Positions 42,323 to 50,405 of a DNA stretch of 64,000 nt are shown in pieces. The notes below the pieces were generated by a model, which searched no databases, was not told the DNA's origin, and saw nothing but the letters and a program-made list of their open reading frames with translations. The position numbers and the translations under genes are program-made. How positions within the stretch are numbered: position 1 is the first letter of the stretch; every line of letters starts with the position of its first letter. Location of the stretch: positions 74,311 to 138,310 of the forward strand of contig JBJXFQ010000002.1 of assembly GCA_046155605.1 (NCBI GenBank), in the 5' to 3' direction. Source of the DNA: JAEUIZ01 sp046155605. GTDB lineage: Bacteria > Planctomycetota > Phycisphaerae > Phycisphaerales > UBA1924.

Positions 42323-42940
42323 CGAGGGCTTGAAGAGGCCCTTGGCGCTCACGCCGAGCATGCCGGCAGCGAGGGAGCGATCATCCATCGGGCGCAGGGC
42401 GCGGAGGGCGGCTGGTGGGGCGATGGGGATGAGCGTGAGGGCGTCGAGCGCGTCCTCGACGATGGGCGGGAGCACGTCGTCGCGTGTCTCCCAGTCGAGG
42501 TGATCGAAGCGGGCGAGGTTCAGCGCCCGGGCATAGGCACGCATTGTCCGTTGGCCTTGCGAGTTGAAGTAGTCGTTGAAGTAGGACATGACGAGTTCGC
42601 GGAGGGAGCGGTAGACGGGCTCGCGGAAGCGGATGCCGACGAAGTTGGACTTGGCGATGGCACCCCAGAGGGAGCGCTGCTGGAAGACGGCGAGGAGGTG
42701 GCCGTCGTCGTTGACGGCGTGGAGCCAGACGATGCGCGGCGGGTGGCCCTGGCGTCGGAGAGCGGCGGCGGCGAGGAGGGCACCATCGACGCAGTGGGCG
42801 CGGCGATCGATCAGGACGCGGCGCGGGGAGCGGTAGAAGTCGTCGCAGGAATAGTCGAGCGTGTCGATAAGCGCCTGGATGTCGTGGGGTGAGCGGAGGC
42901 GGGCGAGGGCACGGCGCTCGGCGGGGGACCAGGCGGGCAT
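42320..42940 (-). CDS. Transglutaminase-like protein after fabH
   Basis: A 206-residue protein starting at ATG 42940, overlapping the fabH stop (ATGA). The core (DDFYRSPRRVLIDRRAHCVDGALLAAAALRR-type block, Cys in AHCVDGA, then WLHAVNDDGHLLAVFQ) has the Cys...His order of the transglutaminase/papain-like fold used by many bacterial amidases and by CAAX-like accessory proteins. The third catalytic residue is uncertain. Coupling to plsX-fabH suggests, but does not prove, a link to lipid or acyl-carrier metabolism. The longer frame upstream of 42940 is shadow of fabH. Confidence 0.65.
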   Translation of the reverse strand: MPAWSPAERRALARLRSPHDIQALIDTLDYSCDDFYRSPRRVLIDRRAHCVDGALLAAAALRRQGHPPRIVWLHAVNDDGHLLAVFQQRSLWGAIAKSNFVGIRFREPVYRSLRELVMSYFNDYFNSQGQRTMRAYARALNLARFDHLDWETRDDVLPPIVEDALDALTLIPIAPPAALRALRPMDDRSLAAGMLGVSAKGLFKPS

Positions 42941-43962
42941 CAGAGTTGCCAGAGGCTGGAGGCCCAGGTGAGTCCGCCGCCGAAGGCGACGAGGAGGACC
43001 TTCTGGCCGTCGTGGATGCGGCCGGCGCGCCGGAGTTCGTCGAGGCAGACGGGGACGGAGCCGGCGGAGGTGTTCCCGACGCGCTCGATGTTGGTGTAGA
43101 ACTTTTCGTGTGGGATGCCGAAGCGTTCGCGTGCGGCCTCTAGGATGCGGGCGTTGGACTGGTGGCAGACGAACTGGTCGATGTCGTCGGCGCGAAGGCC
43201 GGCCTTGTCGAGGGTCTGCGCGATGAGGTCCTGGAACCTGGTGACGGCGAACTTGTAGACCTCGCGGCCGTTCATGTACATGAGGCCGAGTTTGCGGCGG
43301 GCTGGGTCGGCGTCTTCGGGGAAGTCGCGCGGCTCGCGGGGGATGTAGAGGTGCTTCCAGCCGTGGCCGTCGGAGTGCATGGCCTGGGCGATGATTCCCT
43401 TGGTCGGGTCGTCGGTGGCGGTATAGACGGCGGCGCCGGCGGCATCGCCGAAGAGGATGGCTGTGCCGCGGCCCTCGGTGCAATAGTCCATGAGCGGGGT
43501 GAGGACGTCGACGCCGATGACGCCGACGGTGCGGTAGGCACCGCCCTTGACGAGTTCATGGGCGAAGTTGGTGGCGTAGACAAAGCCGCAGCAGGCGGCG
43601 GAGAGGTCGACGGCACCGCAGTGGCCCGCGCCGATGGCCTCGGCGACGCGGCAGGACGTGGAGGGACAGGTCATCTCCATCGAGACGGTGGCCACGATGA
43701 GCATGTCGAGATCGGTGGGCTTCATCCTGGCGTCGTCGAGGGCGCGGGTGAGTGCGGCGGCGGCGATGGACGTGGTGGTCTCGCCGTTGGCGCGGTCGAT
43801 CATGCGGCGTTCGCGGATGCCGGTGCGCTGGACGATCCACTCGTCACTGGTGTCCATCATGGACTCGAGGTCGCGGTTGGAGAGCACCTTGGGGGGGAGG
43901 TAGCACCCGGTGCCGGCGATGCGCACGCCGCGCGGCGGGTTGGCGGCGCGAGTGGTGGTCAT
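42940..43962 (-). CDS. fabH: Beta-ketoacyl-ACP synthase III
   Basis: A 340-residue enzyme that starts fatty-acid synthesis by condensing acetyl-CoA (or branched acyl-CoA) with malonyl-ACP. The catalytic triad is intact: Cys124 in SAACCGF, His267 in CHQSNARI, Asn297 in GNTSAGS. Other hallmarks are TSDEWIVQRTGIRERR and FGDAAGAAV. It overlaps plsX upstream and the transglutaminase-like gene downstream, each by ATGA. Confidence 0.96.
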   Translation of the reverse strand: MTTTRAANPPRGVRIAGTGCYLPPKVLSNRDLESMMDTSDEWIVQRTGIRERRMIDRANGETTTSIAAAALTRALDDARMKPTDLDMLIVATVSMEMTCPSTSCRVAEAIGAGHCGAVDLSAACCGFVYATNFAHELVKGGAYRTVGVIGVDVLTPLMDYCTEGRGTAILFGDAAGAAVYTATDDPTKGIIAQAMHSDGHGWKHLYIPREPRDFPEDADPARRKLGLMYMNGREVYKFAVTRFQDLIAQTLDKAGLRADDIDQFVCHQSNARILEAARERFGIPHEKFYTNIERVGNTSAGSVPVCLDELRRAGRIHDGQKVLLVAFGGGLTWASSLWQL

Positions 43963-45008
43963 GGGGCTTCCTCGGCGTCGGCGACGGCGCCCATCTGTTG
44001 CTCGACTTCGGCGAGGCGCTGCACGATGGCGTGGTTGACGCCGCTGCGGACGAACTCGCGTGCTCGACGGATGGCGGCCTTGATGGAGCGACGGTTGCTG
44101 GAGCCGTGGGCGATGATGAAGCCGCCGTTGACGCCCAGGAGGGGCGCGCCGCCGTGCTCGTGATAGTCGGTCTTGGCGTAGATCTGCTTGACGACGGGCT
44201 CGAGGCGGAGGGCGAGTTCTGGATCGGTGATGAGCACCTGATGGGCGATGGCATTGAAGACGGTCTTGACGAGGCCCTCGGCCATTTTGAGGAGTGTATT
44301 GCCGACGAAGCCGTCGGTGACGATGACGTCGGCGACACCGTTGGCGAAGTCGCGGCCCTCGATGTACCCGATGTAGTTGAGGCCGGGCGTGACCTTGAGG
44401 AGGTCGCGGGTCTGGCGGATGAGGTCGGTGCCCTTTTCCTCTTCGGTGCCGATGTTCATCTGGGCGATGCGGGGGTTGGGGATTCCCAGGACGTGTCTGG
44501 CGTAGGTGTCGGCCATGATGCCGTACTGCCAGAGATGGGTTGGCCTGGGCTCGGGGTTGGATCCGGCGTCGATGAGGACAAGGGGTCCGGCGAAGGTGGG
44601 GATGGTGACGGCGATGCCGGGGCGATGGACGCCCGGAAGCCGCTTCATCTGCATGATGGCGGCGGAGACGCAGGCACCGGTGTTGCCGGCGGACATGACG
44701 GCATCGGCGCGGCGCTCGTGGGGCGCCTTCTGCGAGCCGAGGCGAGCCATGCGCACGATGGTGGAATCCGGCTTCTGACGCACGGCCTTGGCGGGCTGCT
44801 CGTGCATCTCGATGTTCTGCGTGGCGTGCTCGATGGAGATGCGCGGGTCGCGGATGCCGCGCTCGTCGAGGAAGTCGCGGATCATGTCTTGCGGCCCGAC
44901 CCAGACGATCTGATCGGCGGGGTCGAGGAGGGAAAGGGCGTCGAGGCCGCCATTGAGGACGACGTCGGGCGCGTGATCCCCGCCGAGGACATCGATGGCG
45001 AGCCGCAT
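43959..45008 (-). CDS. plsX: Phosphate acyltransferase PlsX
   Basis: A 349-residue enzyme converting acyl-ACP to acyl-phosphate for glycerol-phosphate acylation. Signature parts: RLAIDVLGGDHAPDVV, AVMSAGNTGA, LIDAGSNPEPRP, NIGTEEEKGTDL, NYIGYIEGRDFANGVADVIVTDGFVGN-like block (outlined), and HGSSN. ATG 45008 starts directly at the conserved N-terminus. It follows rpmF in the widely conserved rpmF-plsX-fabH order. Confidence 0.95.
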   Translation of the reverse strand: MRLAIDVLGGDHAPDVVLNGGLDALSLLDPADQIVWVGPQDMIRDFLDERGIRDPRISIEHATQNIEMHEQPAKAVRQKPDSTIVRMARLGSQKAPHERRADAVMSAGNTGACVSAAIMQMKRLPGVHRPGIAVTIPTFAGPLVLIDAGSNPEPRPTHLWQYGIMADTYARHVLGIPNPRIAQMNIGTEEEKGTDLIRQTRDLLKVTPGLNYIGYIEGRDFANGVADVIVTDGFVGNTLLKMAEGLVKTVFNAIAHQVLITDPELALRLEPVVKQIYAKTDYHEHGGAPLLGVNGGFIIAHGSSNRRSIKAAIRRAREFVRSGVNHAIVQRLAEVEQQMGAVADAEEAP

Positions 45009-45036
45009 GAAGGATCCTTGGGACGTACCCGTGGAC

Positions 45037-45237
45037 TCAGTCGCGGGTGACGCCGATGCCGAGTTTGGGGACTGTGATCCGAAGGCCGGCGCGGACATAG
45101 CCGGAGTCCTTGCAGGCCCGGTGGTGCTGCTTGGGCATGCCCGAGAGCGGATCGACGGTGGGCTTGGTGGCGGTCATGGCGTGATGGGAACGGCGGCGGC
45201 GGGTGCGACCGTAACTCTGGCGAAATGCGGGAAGCAT
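45037..45237 (-). CDS. rpmF: 50S ribosomal protein L32 (zinc-motif-free form)
   Basis: A 66-residue basic protein. RQSYGRTRRRRSHHAM matches the L32 helix (SxSRxRxRRxHHAL). The region that carries CPxCG...CxxCG in zinc-binding L32 reads DPLSGMPKQHHRACKDSGY, so three of the four ligands are missing. GYVRAGLRI ends the fold, with an extra VPKLGIG tail. Position immediately before plsX confirms the call. It is probably the zinc-independent version. Confidence 0.85.
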   Translation of the reverse strand: MLPAFRQSYGRTRRRRSHHAMTATKPTVDPLSGMPKQHHRACKDSGYVRAGLRITVPKLGIGVTRD

Positions 45238-45384
45238 GGGTGAATCCTCGAAGGGCGCGGCCGCGCCGGACAAACGACAGTCACAATCCCAACCAATCAC
45301 CGAAACTCCCGGTGGTAGAGGCCCCGAAACGAGCGGCTCGGAGACAGGCCAAGGGTAGAGGAGGGGGGGTGAGGTGTCAATGGG

Positions 45385-45445
45385 GAGGGGACGAAGGGAC
45401 AAAGGGACAAAGAGATAAAGGGGCGGAGAGACGAAGGCTGGGAGG
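45385..45445. repeat. GGGACAAA/GACGAAGG short-repeat array
   Basis: Degenerate GGGACGAAGGGACAAAGGGACAAAGAGA units lie between rpmF and the WXG100 gene. The whole 289-base gap contains no gene and should hold the promoters of both divergent genes; no clear -35/-10 pair stands out. Confidence 0.6.
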
Positions 45446-45526
45446 GGGATCTGAAGATTGGTGCTGAGGATGGAGTAGCATCGTGGTGGTGGGTCGGGCG
45501 GCCGATGGCTGCGGGAAGGTCGAGAC

Positions 45527-45799
45527 ATGGCAAAGGCGGTTGTCGATCCGGCGGAACTTCGGCGGTTTGCGGCGGAACTGAAGCGCTTCAACACGAACCT
45601 GCGTGAGCAGTTGTCCGTGATCCAGGCGCGGACCAACGACCTCTCGCAGAGTTGGCGCGACCAGGAGCAGGTGAAGTTTGCCGATGAGTTTGAGCAGACG
45701 ACGCGAGTGCTGGCGCGGTTCTGTGAGGCGGCGGATAAGCACGTGCCGTTTTTGCTTAGGAAGGCTGAGAAGATCGAGGAGTACCTGAATCAGCGGTAG
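45527..45799 (+). CDS. WXG100/ESAT-6-like small secreted protein
   Basis: A 90-residue helical hairpin protein. Helix one is VDPAELRRFAAELKRFNTNLREQLSVIQ. The central turn has SQSWRDQEQVKFADEFEQ, with Trp at residue 43 in the WxG position (here WRD), and helix two follows to KAEKIEEYLNQR. Length, central Trp turn and flanking helices fit the WXG100 superfamily exported by ESX/type VII-like systems. It stands alone, 7 kb from a second WXG100 gene and its FtsK-type ATPase, and shares the W-x-D-x5-F spacing with it. It may be the partner of that protein. Confidence 0.8.
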   Translation: MAKAVVDPAELRRFAAELKRFNTNLREQLSVIQARTNDLSQSWRDQEQVKFADEFEQTTRVLARFCEAADKHVPFLLRKAEKIEEYLNQR

Positions 45800-45810
45800 G
45801 GAGCGGGCGA

Positions 45811-46896
45811 TCAGCGTCGCGGACGGAAGCAGTAGTGCGAGACGATCCATTGGCGGCCTTGGCGGAAGCCCCAGAGTTCCTCACAGGCGATGAAGAAAGT
45901 TCGCCAGCGGTGGAACCAGCGTGGGGCATCTTCGGCGTAGGCCGCGCGCAGGATCGGCATTGCGTCGTGGCGGCGTTGGTCCAGATTGTCGAGCCAGGCG
46001 CGGGCGGTCTTGGCGTAATGCGTGCCGTCAACGAGCCAATGGTCCGTCAGGGCGAGGTCATCGGCGAAGTGGAGGAGCAGATCGTCGGAGGGCATGGTGC
46101 CGCCGGTGAAGAAGTGGCGTCCGATCCAGTCGTCGGGCTCGAAGTGATAGGCGGTGCGTGCGTGGGTGAAGATGTGGACGAAGAGGCGACCATCGGGCCG
46201 GAGCCATGAGGCGATCCGTCGGAGCATGGTGGGGTAGTTCTTGACGTGCTCGAGCATCTCGATCGAGAGGATGCGGTCGAAGCGCTGATCGGTGGAGAAG
46301 TCATTGGCGTCGGCGGTGATGACTGTGGGAGGGCGCAGGCCTCGGCGAGCGGCCTCGGCGAGGATGAACTCACGCTGGGTGCGGGAGTTGGAGACAGCGG
46401 TGATTCGGGCGGCGGGAAAGTGTTGGGCGAGGAAGAGCGAGAGCGAGCCCCAGCCGCAGCCGAGATCGAGGATGTCCATGCCGTCGGCGAGATCAGCGCG
46501 TTGGCAGGTGAGGCGGAGCATGGCCTCTTCGGCGGCGGCGAGATCGCTGACGCCCGCCGGCCAGTAGGCACCGCTGTACTTGAGTCGAGGCCCGAGGCAG
46601 AGGCGGAAGAACTCGGGCGGGAGTTCGTAGTGCTGCCTATTCGCGTCGGCGGTGTGGATGGCGATGGGAGCGCGGGCGAGATCGGCGCGGAGGGTGCGCG
46701 CGCGATCGGAGCGGTCGTCGATGGTGCCGCGTTCTTCGTGGCGGAGCCGGGCGGCGAGTCGGCGACGGATGCCGGCGCGGAGGAGGGGGTCAGGGATGAG
46801 GCCTCGGTCGAGCAAGGGCTCGTACCACGCGTCGCCGGCACCCATTGGTGCTTCGGCGGTGGAGGAGAGCGGCGAGCGTGCAGTGGCGTGCGTCAT
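45811..46896 (-). CDS. Cyclopropane-fatty-acid-synthase-like methyltransferase (first copy)
   Basis: A 361-residue SAM-dependent methyltransferase. YSGAYWPAGVSDLAAAEEAML and MDILDLGCGWGSLSLFLAQHFP (motif I) are CFA-family features, then ITAVSNSRTQREFI, ILSIEMLEHVKNYPTML, and FVHIFTHARTAYHFE. It probably adds a methyl or methylene group across an acyl-chain double bond, or methylates a related lipid. It starts at ATG 46896, overlapping the DUF1295 stop (ATGA). The N-terminal lipid-binding extension is short compared with E. coli Cfa, as in the divergent subfamily. Confidence 0.88.
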   Translation of the reverse strand: MTHATARSPLSSTAEAPMGAGDAWYEPLLDRGLIPDPLLRAGIRRRLAARLRHEERGTIDDRSDRARTLRADLARAPIAIHTADANRQHYELPPEFFRLCLGPRLKYSGAYWPAGVSDLAAAEEAMLRLTCQRADLADGMDILDLGCGWGSLSLFLAQHFPAARITAVSNSRTQREFILAEAARRGLRPPTVITADANDFSTDQRFDRILSIEMLEHVKNYPTMLRRIASWLRPDGRLFVHIFTHARTAYHFEPDDWIGRHFFTGGTMPSDDLLLHFADDLALTDHWLVDGTHYAKTARAWLDNLDQRRHDAMPILRAAYAEDAPRWFHRWRTFFIACEELWGFRQGRQWIVSHYCFRPRR

Positions 46897-47702
46897 GGTT
46901 GTGACTCGAGAGCGGGTTGGGGATCGGATCGCGGGAACCAGGGGAAGAAGGCGCTGGTGGTTCGTTGGTAGCGGCGATAGGCCTCGCCGCGGGAGCGAAG
47001 GGACTGCTTCTCGGCGGGTGGGATGCCGCTGACTTTGAGGATGAGCAGGAGCATGAGGATCGCGGCAGTCCATCCGAGCCAGCCCGAGGGAGCGAGGGCG
47101 GCGAGGAGGGCGTAGGCGACCCAGGTGAGCCACTCGAAGAAGTAGTTGGGGTGGCGGGAGAATCGCCAGAGGCGGATGTTGCAGACCTTGCCGCGGTTGG
47201 CGGGGTCGCTCTTAAACGATTCGAGTTGGTGATCGGAGATGAACACGCCGACCTGGCCGATGATGAAGAGGGCGATGGCGGCGGCGTCGAGCGGGCCGAG
47301 GGGCGCGGGGTTGTGAGCGTTGATGAGATGTGGTGCGGCGAGGAGGGGGATGCTGACGGCTTGGGCGACGAAAAAGGCGAGCATGACCGGCTGGAACCTG
47401 CGCCCGAGGTGAATCCGCCACTGGGCATAGCGGCCGTCTTCGTGCTTGGCGAGGACGCGGTTGACGAGCATGTGGCTGCCGAGGCGGAGCGCCCAGAGGC
47501 CACCCATGGTGCCGCCGATCCAGCGGCGGGATTCGCTCCCGTCGCCGGTGAGGGCGTAGAAGACGAAGGATCCGCCGAGGAGGCTCGACCAGCCGACGTC
47601 CACGAGGGCGACTTTGCGAGTGGCGATCTGGATGAGCCAGAGCAGGATCATCGCGGCGAGGGAGATGCCGGCGACCCAAAGAAGTTGTTGCGACCAGTTC
47701 AT
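46893..47702 (-). CDS. DUF1295 membrane protein (steroid-reductase-like)
   Basis: A 269-residue protein with about seven membrane helices. DVGWSSLLGGSFVFYAL, GRYAQWRIHLGRRFQPVML and the C-terminal RFSRHPNYFFEWLTWVAYAL, with GEAYRRYQRTTSAFFPWFPR, are the conserved DUF1295 blocks. The family shares the fold of 3-oxo-5-alpha-steroid 4-dehydrogenases and isoprenylcysteine methyltransferases, so lipid double-bond reduction is likely. It is coupled to the first CFA-like gene. Confidence 0.9.
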   Translation of the reverse strand: MNWSQQLLWVAGISLAAMILLWLIQIATRKVALVDVGWSSLLGGSFVFYALTGDGSESRRWIGGTMGGLWALRLGSHMLVNRVLAKHEDGRYAQWRIHLGRRFQPVMLAFFVAQAVSIPLLAAPHLINAHNPAPLGPLDAAAIALFIIGQVGVFISDHQLESFKSDPANRGKVCNIRLWRFSRHPNYFFEWLTWVAYALLAALAPSGWLGWTAAILMLLLILKVSGIPPAEKQSLRSRGEAYRRYQRTTSAFFPWFPRSDPQPALESQP

Positions 47703-47960
47703 CGGGCGATTCTCGGGTGGGCTGTGGACGAAACAGCGACGATCGGGACGCGGCTGGAGTGCCGCTGCCGGTCCGGCTTGGGCAACATGGCAGGACGTTC
47801 GTGCTGGAACAGCCTTGCGTGCGTCGTAGGCTTTGCGGCCAGAGGCGCGGGCTGCGCGGCGGGGTCACGCCGGCGGCAGCACAATCCGGCTGCGCGGGCT
47901 CGCGGGCCACTCGGCCCGCTTGCTGATCGTGGCGGCTGGGCATCAACAAGGAGGATGATC
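47703..47960. other. Divergent spacer between DUF1295 and DUF1475-like genes
   Basis: No gene is seen. A perfect GCGGGCC/GGCCCGC stem with loop ACTC lies at 47902-47919, about 40 bases ahead of the plus-strand gene; no T-tract follows. Promoters for both divergent genes should be here but cannot be assigned. Confidence 0.4.
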
Positions 47961-48290
47961 GTGGCTGAACTTCGTGCGGTGCGGGTCGCGGCGGCCGTCG
48001 GCGTGACGGTCTTTGTCGGAATGATCGTGTGGTCGTCGCTTGAGATGAACCTCTGGGCAGGGCTGAAGGCCTCGACGGATTCGCGATGGGGGGTGTTGAC
48101 GCTGGTGGACGTGTACACCGGGCTTCTGGTCTTTGGCGCGTTCATCGCGTGGCGCGAGCGAAGCGGATGGAGGATCGGGCTGTGGCTGGTGGCGCTGCTC
48201 ACGCTGGGGAACCTTGCGACGCTGGCGTATGTGTTCTGGGCGTCGAGGCGTGCGTCTGCGGTGGGCGACCTGTTCCGCCCGGTGCGGTGA
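47961..48290 (+). CDS. Small DUF1475-like membrane protein
   Basis: A 109-residue protein with three predicted membrane helices (VAAAVGVTVFVGMIVWSSL, VDVYTGLLVFGAFIAW, IGLWLVALLTLGNLATLAYVFW). AAGGAGG at 47948-47954 is six bases before GTG 47961 but directly abuts ATG 47955, so the GTG start is preferred. It resembles DUF1475 proteins found beside lipid-modifying genes. It is convergent with the second CFA-like gene and overlaps it by about 90 bases. Confidence 0.7.
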   Translation: MAELRAVRVAAAVGVTVFVGMIVWSSLEMNLWAGLKASTDSRWGVLTLVDVYTGLLVFGAFIAWRERSGWRIGLWLVALLTLGNLATLAYVFWASRRASAVGDLFRPVR

Positions 48291-49617
48291 GATCGGGTGT
48301 GGTCGAGCGGAGTCGGCTGCGGGGCTTGGCGAGGAGCATCTGGGCGTTGCCGACGTAACTGGCGCGGAAGGCACCCTCGCAATAGGCGAGGTAGAACTCC
48401 CACATGCGGAGGAAGCGGTCGTCGAAGCCGAGGCGTCGAGCGTCGTCGCGTCGTTCGAGGAAGGACTGGCGCCACAGGCGGAGGGTGGTGGTGTAGTGGG
48501 GGCCGATGTCGTCAAGGCGGGCGAGGAAGAGGTCGGAGCGGTCGCGGAACGCATCGAGGAGCGAGGTGACGCTGGGGAGGCAACTGCCGGGGAAGATGTG
48601 CTTTTTGAGGAAGTCGCGTCGGCGGGCGGCGCTGGCGAATCGCTGGTCCCGGATGACGATGGATTGGATGAACGCGAGGCCGTGGGGCTTGAGGCAGGCG
48701 GAGCAGGCGAGTGCGAAGTCGCCGAAGTGTTCCTTGCCGACGGCCTCGACCATCTCGATGCTGACAAGTTTGTCGAACGTGCCGGGGAAGCGGCGTGGAA
48801 GGTCGCGATAGTCGAGCGTGAGCACGGTGATGCGATCAGTAAGCCCGGCGACGCGGATGCGCTCCTCGGCGAGGCGGTGCTGCTCGGCGGAGATGGTCGT
48901 GGTGGTGACGCGGCAGCCGTAGCGGGACGCGGCGTGCAGCGCGAGAGCGCCCCAGCCGGTGCCGATTTCGAGCAGGTGGTCGTCGGGCCGGAGTTCGAGA
49001 GCGCGGCAGGCGCGGTCGATCTTCTCGATCTGGGCCTGATGGAGCGAGGTTGCGTTGTTCTCAAAAATGCCGCAGGAATAGGTCATGGTGGGGTCGAGGA
49101 AGAGCGCGAAGAAGTCGTTGCCGAGGTCGTAGTGGGCGTGGATATTGCGGCGGCTGCCGGCGCGGGTGTTGCGTTCGAGCCAGGCGAGCGATCGGGAGAG
49201 CGGCGTGAGGGCGCGGGCGAGCGGGCCTTCGAGGCCGCGCATGGCGGCGTGGTTCGAGGCGATGATCTCAACGAGGGTGGGGAGATCGTCGGAGTCCCAG
49301 AGGCCGTCCATGAATGCCTCGGCGATTCCGAGGTTGCCGCCGAAGGCCGCTGCGGCGAAGAAGGCGGGATCGCGGACGTGGACGGTTGCGTGTGGGCCGG
49401 CGGCGGGTGTGTTGCCGGTGAGCGCGGTTTCAGCGGGCATGGTGCCGGTGTGATCGACGAGGGTCACGCGGCCGAACTCGGTGCGGCGCATCGCGGCGGA
49501 GACGATGGCACGGCCGGCGCGTTCGAGCGCGCGGGCGCTCAAGGACTTGAACGCGCGAGTTCGACGTGCTGGGGGAGCGTGCAAGAGCGAGGCGGAATCG
49601 GTGGGTAGGGTGGTCAT
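48199..49617 (-). CDS. Cyclopropane-fatty-acid-synthase family protein (second copy)
   Basis: A 472-residue SAM-dependent enzyme, full-length relative to Cfa. The N-terminal lipid-binding part is followed by AHYDLGNDFFALFLDPTMTYSCG, HQAQIEKIDRACRALEL, HLLEIGTGWGALALHAAS (motif I), ISAEQHRLAEERI, LVSIEMVEAVGKEHFGDF, QSIVIRDQRF and FPGSCLPSV. It acts on unsaturated acyl chains of membrane phospholipids. It is the last gene of the desaturase-FAD-DUF1365-CFA run and starts inside the DUF1365 stop (ATGA). Confidence 0.92.
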   Translation of the reverse strand: MTTLPTDSASLLHAPPARRTRAFKSLSARALERAGRAIVSAAMRRTEFGRVTLVDHTGTMPAETALTGNTPAAGPHATVHVRDPAFFAAAAFGGNLGIAEAFMDGLWDSDDLPTLVEIIASNHAAMRGLEGPLARALTPLSRSLAWLERNTRAGSRRNIHAHYDLGNDFFALFLDPTMTYSCGIFENNATSLHQAQIEKIDRACRALELRPDDHLLEIGTGWGALALHAASRYGCRVTTTTISAEQHRLAEERIRVAGLTDRITVLTLDYRDLPRRFPGTFDKLVSIEMVEAVGKEHFGDFALACSACLKPHGLAFIQSIVIRDQRFASAARRRDFLKKHIFPGSCLPSVTSLLDAFRDRSDLFLARLDDIGPHYTTTLRLWRQSFLERRDDARRLGFDDRFLRMWEFYLAYCEGAFRASYVGNAQMLLAKPRSRLRSTTPDLTAPGGTGRPPQTHASTPRTHTPASQGSPA

Positions 49618-50405
49618 GCGGCTGGTCCATGCGAGGCGTGGAGCGGTCGGCGACGCGGGTGAGGAAAGACCGGCGCGCGCTTGAGCCAAAGGCGGAGCGC
49701 GTGGAGGTGGATGGAGGTGATGATGCGGGCCGTCTGGAAGGGGTAGCGGATGAGCAGGCCGCGGAGGAGCGCGGGGCTGAGTTCGCGGCGTGTGAGACGG
49801 AGCGTGGCGTCGAAGGGCTTGACGTTGTCTGCGGCGTGCAGGTTCATGTGAACAAGGAGCGAGTCGGCGGGGTCGCTGAAGGTCCAGTCATAGTGGAGTT
49901 CCATGGGAAGGAAAGGGGAGACGTGGAACTCTTTGCCGAAGCGCCAGCGGAGCGGGCCTTCCGGTCTAGAGCGTCGGGCGAGGGCGGCGTCGAGGACGTA
50001 GGCGTGACGCTCGTTCCAGGGCGTGTTGGTGATCTCGGCGACGATGGCGTCGAGGCAGCCGGCATCGTCGAAGCAGTAGTAGAACGTGACGGGATTGAAG
50101 ATGTAGCCGAAGTAGCGGAGGTTGGTGAGCACGCGGATCGGCCCGCATGGCCGACGGCCCAGTCGCTCGTGGACGAGCGTGCGGACGGCCTCATCGAGGT
50201 CGAGCGAGCCGTGGCGCAAGTAGTCCTCGCGGCGGAAGCGGGCGGGGCAGAACCGGGACGTTCCCCAGAGTCGAGACAGGCTGAAAAAGCGTTCGAACTC
50301 GGCGAGATCGAGGTAGACCATGAACAGCGGGAATGTAAAGGCGTGCGCGGGCGATCGGCGTCGGTGGCGCACGTTGCCGACATAGATGGCGCTGTGAAGG
50401 CTCAC
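49614..50405 (-). CDS. DUF1365 protein
   Basis: A 263-residue protein starting at GTG 50405 (GTGA overlap with the FAD enzyme gene). Conserved blocks: LHSAIYVGNVRHRR, HAFTFPLFMVYLDL, RVLTNLRYFGYIFNPVTFYYCFD, EITNTPWNERHAYVL, FGKEFHVSPFLPME and FDATLRLTRRELSP. The biochemical role is unknown. The family is found almost always between a COG2907 FAD oxidoreductase and a CFA-like enzyme, as here, implying work on modified fatty acids. Confidence 0.92.
   Translation of the reverse strand: MSLHSAIYVGNVRHRRRSPAHAFTFPLFMVYLDLAEFERFFSLSRLWGTSRFCPARFRREDYLRHGSLDLDEAVRTLVHERLGRRPCGPIRVLTNLRYFGYIFNPVTFYYCFDDAGCLDAIVAEITNTPWNERHAYVLDAALARRSRPEGPLRWRFGKEFHVSPFLPMELHYDWTFSDPADSLLVHMNLHAADNVKPFDATLRLTRRELSPALLRGLLIRYPFQTARIITSIHLHALRLWLKRAPVFPHPRRRPLHASHGPAA

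Noticed and set aside
42941..43483. 181-codon N-terminal extension of the transglutaminase-like gene
   Set aside because: It is the out-of-frame shadow of fabH; ATG 42940 overlaps the fabH stop exactly.
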